Shown in pieces: positions 13,424-16,920 of a stretch of DNA of 16,920 bases (positions within the stretch are counted from its first letter, which is position 1; each line of letters opens with the position of its first letter). Below the pieces are notes generated by a model. The model was not told where the DNA came from, made no database searches, and worked only from the letters and a program-made list of their open reading frames with translations. Position numbers and translations under genes: made by a program. Source of the stretch: a bacterium (lineage in GTDB: Bacteria; NPL-UPA2; JAUVJM01); assembly GCA_030596585.1 (NCBI GenBank), contig JAUVJM010000017.1, positions 1-16,920 on the forward strand, read 5' to 3'.

Positions 13424-13911
13424 AGAATGAACAACCTAACATTAAAGAGCTATTAGAAAGACAAGTTGCATTTGTTTCATTTACCGGTAATTATATGGGC
13501 AACCCTCAAATTTTTGCTAATTTATTTGATAAGCTCTGCGGGTGGGCTGGCCCAAAAGGATTGATCTCTCCAAAATCGGTATTTTTATCCTCTTATCAAG
13601 ATGATTGCAAAATTACCCCGCCCGATGAACTGAAGTTAGATTTGTGTATGAGTATTCCTGAAGATACTAAGGTAGATGGTGATATACAGAAGAAAATTTT
13701 ATCTGGTGGGAAATACGCTGTAATGCATACTGAATTGACAGGGTCGGAAGAATATGGGCCAGCATGGGATACTGTGGTTGAATGGATAGAAAGAAGTAAT
13801 TATGAAGTAGACATGTCGCGGCCTAGTTATGAGATTTATTTAAATAATCCCGAAGAACATCCAGAAAAACATCACATTATTGATATATGCAGGAGCGTTA
13901 AAGCAAAATAA
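13420..13911 (+). CDS. GyrI-like / AraC effector-binding domain protein
   Basis: This 163-residue cytoplasmic protein consists of one GyrI-like small-molecule-binding (SOUL/BRE) domain without a DNA-binding part. Diagnostic stretches are RQVAFVSFTGNYMGNP, LCGWAGPKGL, SSYQDDCKITPPDELKLD, GGKYAVMHTELTGSEEYGPAW and the closing YEIYLNNPEEHP. Relatives bind hydrophobic cations or other ligands, and some inhibit DNA gyrase or detoxify; which applies here is unknown. I chose the ATG at 13420 because AAGGAAGGAG precedes it; an upstream ATG at 13381 lies in remnant nuclease sequence. Base composition is distinctly more AT-rich than the flanking genes, suggesting acquisition. A strong promoter at 13140-13168 faces it. 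Confidence 0.85.
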   Translation: MKNEQPNIKELLERQVAFVSFTGNYMGNPQIFANLFDKLCGWAGPKGLISPKSVFLSSYQDDCKITPPDELKLDLCMSIPEDTKVDGDIQKKILSGGKYAVMHTELTGSEEYGPAWDTVVEWIERSNYEVDMSRPSYEIYLNNPEEHPEKHHIIDICRSVKAK

Positions 13912-13997
13912 GTTCAAAATCAAAAAACACATAACAGAATACATAAAAAGGGCTAAAGTATATCTGCCATCCGTTAATTTAAAAATTTAACAAAACT

Positions 13998-14024
13998 GCC
14001 AAATAAACCGCCAATTTATTTGGC
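13998..14024 (+). other. 10-bp inverted repeat just upstream of the antitoxin promoter
   Basis: GCCAAATAAA (13998-14007) and TTTATTTGGC (14015-14024) are perfect complements around a 7-nt centre, and they end 8 bp before the -35 box. It may be an operator for the Phd-type antitoxin, which usually autoregulates, or a weak terminator of the upstream gene. The rest of 13912-14031 holds no other gene that I see. Confidence 0.5.
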
Positions 14025-14031
14025 GATTGTA

Positions 14032-14060
14032 TTGACATCTTTTTTGCCACATGGTATGCT
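14032..14060 (+). promoter_or_regulatory. Promoter of the toxin-antitoxin operon
   Basis: TTGACA (14032-14037) is perfect, the spacer is 17 bp and the -10 is TATGCT (14055-14060, 4/6). The distance to the antitoxin ATG at 14083 is consistent with a short leader containing GAGGAGGGG. Confidence 0.6.
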
Positions 14061-14082
14061 TTGCTTAGAGGAGGGGAATATT

Positions 14083-14352
14083 ATGTTGACGGTTAAAGAG
14101 AATACTACATTAGTGGGAGTTTCGGAACTTAGATCAGGGATTGATAAAATACTTGAGAAAGCGCGTAAGGGACTTGTGATTATCGAAAAAAGGCATAAGC
14201 CTGCTGCTGTTCTTATGTCTAATGAGGAATATGAACATATCCAACATGTCCTTGAGACTGCTGAAGACTTTGTTCTCGGTTTCATCGCTGATAAACGTTA
14301 TAAGAATAGCACTGCCAGGGATTATGTTGATATCGAAACCCTTCTGAAATAG
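14083..14352 (+). CDS. Phd/YefM-family antitoxin
   Basis: This 89-residue antitoxin would neutralise the toxin encoded 15 bp downstream and repress their shared promoter. The N-terminal Phd/YefM fold is visible: TTLVGVSELRSGIDKILEKA, then LVIIEKRHKPAAVLMSNEEY. The C-terminal part (from about residue 57) is the toxin-wrapping tail, ending DYVDIETLLK. ATG 14083 follows GAGGAGGGG at 14068-14076. An in-frame upstream ATG (14020) lies within the operator region and is unlikely. Confidence 0.85.
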   Translation: MLTVKENTTLVGVSELRSGIDKILEKARKGLVIIEKRHKPAAVLMSNEEYEHIQHVLETAEDFVLGFIADKRYKNSTARDYVDIETLLK

Positions 14353-14367
14353 CTTCGAGCAATTACA

Positions 14368-14661
14368 ATGTGGAAGATAAAAATTCATCATCTTGTCCTT
14401 GAAGAAGATTTCAGGAAAATCAATAAACATAACCAATCCATTATCCTGAAGACAATCTACAAAAAATTGAGTATCAAACCAGAAAAATACGGGGCTCCTC
14501 TTCGCAATAAGTTGAAAGGATATTGGAAGTTAAAGATATCCCATTATCGGGTTCTATATCGAATAGAAAAGGATTTAGTTCAAGTTTTGATTTTAAAAAT
14601 CGGCATGCGGCGAGATGAAGAAGTTTACAAAGAAATGTTTCGACGAATAAAGAAAATATGA
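14368..14661 (+). CDS. RelE/ParE-superfamily toxin
   Basis: This 97-residue basic protein (many Lys and Arg) is the likely toxin of the pair. In the RelE branch such proteins cut mRNA at the ribosome; in the ParE branch they target gyrase. It has an N-terminal strand and helices (EEDFRKINKHNQSIILKTIY), then the characteristic GYWKLKISHYRVLYRIE block followed by LVQVLILKIGMRRDEEVY. The KLKI...YRVLYRI pattern favours RelE, but activity is unproven. No good ribosome site precedes ATG 14368, consistent with low toxin translation relative to antitoxin. It shares the AT-rich composition of the neighbouring 13.2-14.6 kb segment. Confidence 0.83.
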   Translation: MWKIKIHHLVLEEDFRKINKHNQSIILKTIYKKLSIKPEKYGAPLRNKLKGYWKLKISHYRVLYRIEKDLVQVLILKIGMRRDEEVYKEMFRRIKKI

Positions 14662-14736
14662 TTATATTTCCAACAATTCAATTCACTTCAGCCGACCCCG
14701 AAAGTGTTCGCCGCAACTGAGCTTCGTCCGTTAGTC

Positions 14737-15735
14737 CTACCAGCCTAACCTTTTCCGGTTATAGTATGCCATGAAGCCCAGGCGTGAGGCGATGACTGCC
14801 CAGCAGTAAAATTGCACCGTTGGCATCAGAATCGCCCCCAGCGGAATCAGCATAAGCCCGATACCGATGACCGCGGGCAGTGCCAACATTGCGTACACGA
14901 ACAGTGCCACGAGCGTGTATTCCTTCGGGATGCGGGATATCGAGCGGAAAAGGATGATGGGGTTGAGGCTGGCGCTGAATGCCTGGTAGATGCCGGCGAT
15001 AGTCAGCGTCATTGGGAAATAGCTTGCGCAGAAAAGAGCCACCAGTCCTGTGACGATTGCTCCGCCCGCGAGGCCCGGCAGGATTTCAGCTCTGAAGTTT
15101 GAGAGCTGTCCCAGTTGGGAAATAATGGCGGTTCCACCGATAAATGACATGGTTGCTCCGAGCGGGACGGCGACGACAATGAAGCCGGCAAAGAAAACTA
15201 TCAAGGCAGGCACAATCATTTCCGACCACATTTCCGTGAAATCGGGCCATTCGACGTAGTAACGGGGACCGCCTGCCGCTGTCCGCATGATGTCTATGAG
15301 GCATGAATAAAAAAGCCCGAAATACATGATTCCGCCAATCAGCGGGATAAAAGCGAACCCGATTCGAAGGAGTGGCATAGAGATTACCATCGCCAGCGCG
15401 GCTCCCTTTAGGGGGAATACGAAAGATTTGCTAAATGAGGAAGCTATGGGGGATTCGTCCGGTATTTCCTCTTCTCCCTCTCTTGCTTTTTTTTTCGGAG
15501 GTTTGCCTCCCGTAGTGAGCTGCCGCCCCGTTTTCCTGTTGAATCCACATTCCATGCATACGATTGCGTCGTACTCCATCGGTTTTCCACACCCGGGGCA
15601 TTTGGGTTCTTCTTCCTCCTCAGTAGATGGGATTGTAACTGACTCACCACACTTGGGACACTTAGCCTGTTTGCCGGCGTGCTCATCCTCAACTTCGAGC
15701 AGCTGGCCGCACGTACACTTGAAGGTGATTGCCAT
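14737..15735 (-). CDS. Double zinc-ribbon, multi-pass membrane protein, function unknown
   Basis: This 332-residue protein opens with two zinc-ribbon motifs: Cys7/Cys9 with Cys26/Cys29 (FKCTCGQLLEVEDEHAGKQA, then KCPKCGE) and Cys46/Cys49 with Cys60/Cys63. An acidic and lysine-rich linker follows, then about six hydrophobic segments from residue 107 to the end. The loop YYVEWPDFTEMW after the second segment resembles DUF4013-like membrane proteins; that is a tentative recollection. The zinc-ribbon start is common in Planctomycetota and related phyla. ATG 15735 was chosen because it starts the ribbon motif and is preceded by AAAGGAGG; the frame extends 15 codons further without support. It lies 28 bp behind the glycosyltransferase, probably in one operon. 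Confidence 0.72.
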   Translation of the reverse strand: MAITFKCTCGQLLEVEDEHAGKQAKCPKCGESVTIPSTEEEEEPKCPGCGKPMEYDAIVCMECGFNRKTGRQLTTGGKPPKKKAREGEEEIPDESPIASSFSKSFVFPLKGAALAMVISMPLLRIGFAFIPLIGGIMYFGLFYSCLIDIMRTAAGGPRYYVEWPDFTEMWSEMIVPALIVFFAGFIVVAVPLGATMSFIGGTAIISQLGQLSNFRAEILPGLAGGAIVTGLVALFCASYFPMTLTIAGIYQAFSASLNPIILFRSISRIPKEYTLVALFVYAMLALPAVIGIGLMLIPLGAILMPTVQFYCWAVIASRLGFMAYYNRKRLGW

Positions 15736-15763
15736 TGGGACAGAACCTCCTTTGTCACCAGCC

Positions 15764-16920
15764 TTATTTCTCACTGACAAGTTTCAAGAGATAGTCTTTG
15801 TGGTCAAAGAAACAGTCTGCCTGGGCGAGGATTTCTTTCTCTGCCTCGGGCGTGCTTTGCTCCCATGTTTTGTTCATAAACGCTAAAACCCGCGCAAAAT
15901 ACAATCCTTTCAGGGATTCGACTACCTTGCCGGTGTCCTTAGCCTTACGGAAAGCGGCTATCATCTCATATACGATTTTCACCCACAATTCCGAACCCAG
16001 CGCGTCAAAATCATTCGAGCTGAAAATTCTGTCTACCGCCTTGAATGTGTCCGGACAGAGGTGCTGCTTCAGAGCGTCCCGGGAACTGCCAAATCCTGAA
16101 ATTGCCTTTTTCTTTATGGAATCTCTATCAACGGTGAGGTCCTGGGGCTTATCCAGCTCCTTCAATCCAAGAAGAGGAGAATCCTGGACCGCCTTTACGT
16201 TTTTCCACTTCTCCGCGTGTTTGTTTATCATAAGAAATGCAGTGCTCACAACCTGGACGAACATTGGGCCCAGCTTCGGAGCGCTCGGCTTGTGGATTTT
16301 CGCCCCCAGACCGGTTTGGCATATTTTGAAATCTCCGAGCACGGCATTCATAGTCATAAAGATATCTATTCCGTATTCCTGAGTCGTCTTGTGCCACGGC
16401 TGTTTGATGAGAAAACTAATAAGCGTTTTGCTCAGTGCGAAGTCTCCGCCTATGGGCTGGCGGACATTTCTCCCAAGGACCCCGTAGACGAGAGGAAAGC
16501 ATATGTTATTGGTTATTGTCCCGTCGTACTTGTGTCTTGCGTATATCGGAGTAGAATAGTCGTAACCGCTCCGTATGGATTCGCCAAAGTGCTTTATCCA
16601 CTCAGGAGTTATGCTTTCGAGGTCAGCGTCAACGCAGATGAGAATTTCCACGCCCAGCTCAAGAGCTTTTCTGAACATATTTTCGAAGTTATAGCCTTTG
16701 CCCACAACGTCCTTTGGAGTGGTTATGTAAATCTTGGGAACTTCCGTTCTTGTTTCGAGGAAAGCTTCCTCAGTGCCGTCGGGCGAGCAATTATCACAGC
16801 ATATAATCACGGGTTTCATCCCGGGGAAATATTTGACGAGTCCGAGGCTCCCCTGTTGGGTCGGGTAGCCAATGGCATCCGCCTCGTTGTAGGAAGCAAT
16901 TCCCACAGCAATATTAGCAG
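15764..16920 (-). CDS. GT-A family glycosyltransferase (GT2/GT81-like), N-terminus outside window
   Basis: The visible part is about 384 residues. The frame stays open to the window edge (ANIAVGIASYNEADAIG), so a GTG at 16906 is probably internal and the true start lies beyond. The nucleotide-sugar site is clear: the SYNEAD strand, DNCSPDGTEEAF (Asp38, Asp43 counted from 16906) and the metal-binding DAD (93-95) in CVDADLES. RQPIGGDFALS near 149-159 resembles glucosylglycerate or glucosyl-3-phosphoglycerate synthases of GT81, which make compatible solutes. The C-terminal 150 residues are helical. The substrate is not shown by the sequence; a cell-envelope sugar transferase is the alternative. 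It is probably co-transcribed with the downstream zinc-ribbon membrane protein. Confidence 0.75.
   Translation of the reverse strand, partial: ANIAVGIASYNEADAIGYPTQQGSLGLVKYFPGMKPVIICCDNCSPDGTEEAFLETRTEVPKIYITTPKDVVGKGYNFENMFRKALELGVEILICVDADLESITPEWIKHFGESIRSGYDYSTPIYARHKYDGTITNNICFPLVYGVLGRNVRQPIGGDFALSKTLISFLIKQPWHKTTQEYGIDIFMTMNAVLGDFKICQTGLGAKIHKPSAPKLGPMFVQVVSTAFLMINKHAEKWKNVKAVQDSPLLGLKELDKPQDLTVDRDSIKKKAISGFGSSRDALKQHLCPDTFKAVDRIFSSNDFDALGSELWVKIVYEMIAAFRKAKDTGKVVESLKGLYFARVLAFMNKTWEQSTPEAEKEILAQADCFFDHKDYLLKLVSEK

Noticed and set aside
14020..14082. ATG at 14020 as antitoxin start
   Set aside because: It lies in the inverted repeat upstream of the -35 box of the likely promoter; ATG 14083 has a strong ribosome site and begins the Phd fold.

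Overview
The window looks like a chromosomal segment from a diderm (Gram-negative type) bacterium. It carries an outer-membrane secretin with its PilP-like partner, the LPS exporter LptD and the lipid A enzyme LpxD. No rRNA, phage or conjugation genes are visible. Several features recall environmental lineages such as Omnitrophota, Planctomycetota, Nitrospirota or deep deltaproteobacterial groups: a CFI-box C-terminal domain, a zinc-ribbon membrane protein, many dispersed palindromes and heptameric repeats. The taxonomic placement is inference and the phylum is not fixed.

Layout. (1) 1-1868, + strand: the 3' end of a type IV pilus or type II secretion cluster (PilP-like protein, then a short secretin). 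(2) 2034-2738, +: an exported fibronectin-III/CFI-box protein. (3) 2866-6286, +: a consensus sigma-70 promoter and a pyruvate-dehydrogenase-type operon (E1 alpha, E1 beta, E2; no E3 here). (4) 6314-8578, +: lptD, whose 5' end lies inside repeat sequence. It meets lpxD (8552-9610, -) tail to tail with a 27-bp overlap. (5) 9999-12967, -: an NtrC-type response regulator and its membrane histidine kinase, translationally coupled by an ATGA overlap. (6) 12968-14661: a visibly AT-rich, apparently acquired stretch on the + strand, with a strong promoter, a truncated GIY-YIG nuclease fragment joined to half a palindromic repeat, a GyrI-like effector-binding protein and a Phd/RelE-type toxin-antitoxin pair. 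(7) 14737-16920, -: a double zinc-ribbon membrane protein downstream of a GT-A glycosyltransferase that runs off the window.

Two repeat systems are the most unusual part. The first is a family of 64-98 bp palindromic elements with TGTCATT...AATGACA ends (1881-1949, 2755-2842, 5000-5097, 9653-9716). A half-copy of one subtype (13251-13281) abuts the GIY-YIG fragment. The second is a set of 7-bp-periodic tandem repeats that sit on the stop codons of E1 alpha and E1 beta. Related, degenerate sequence follows E2 and supplies the start region of lptD.

Functionally, the window combines central carbon metabolism (acetyl-CoA from pyruvate or a related 2-oxo acid), outer-membrane assembly (LpxD acylates the lipid A precursor, LptD inserts finished LPS, the secretin forms an outer-membrane channel) and a sigma-54-linked signalling pair whose targets are not visible here.
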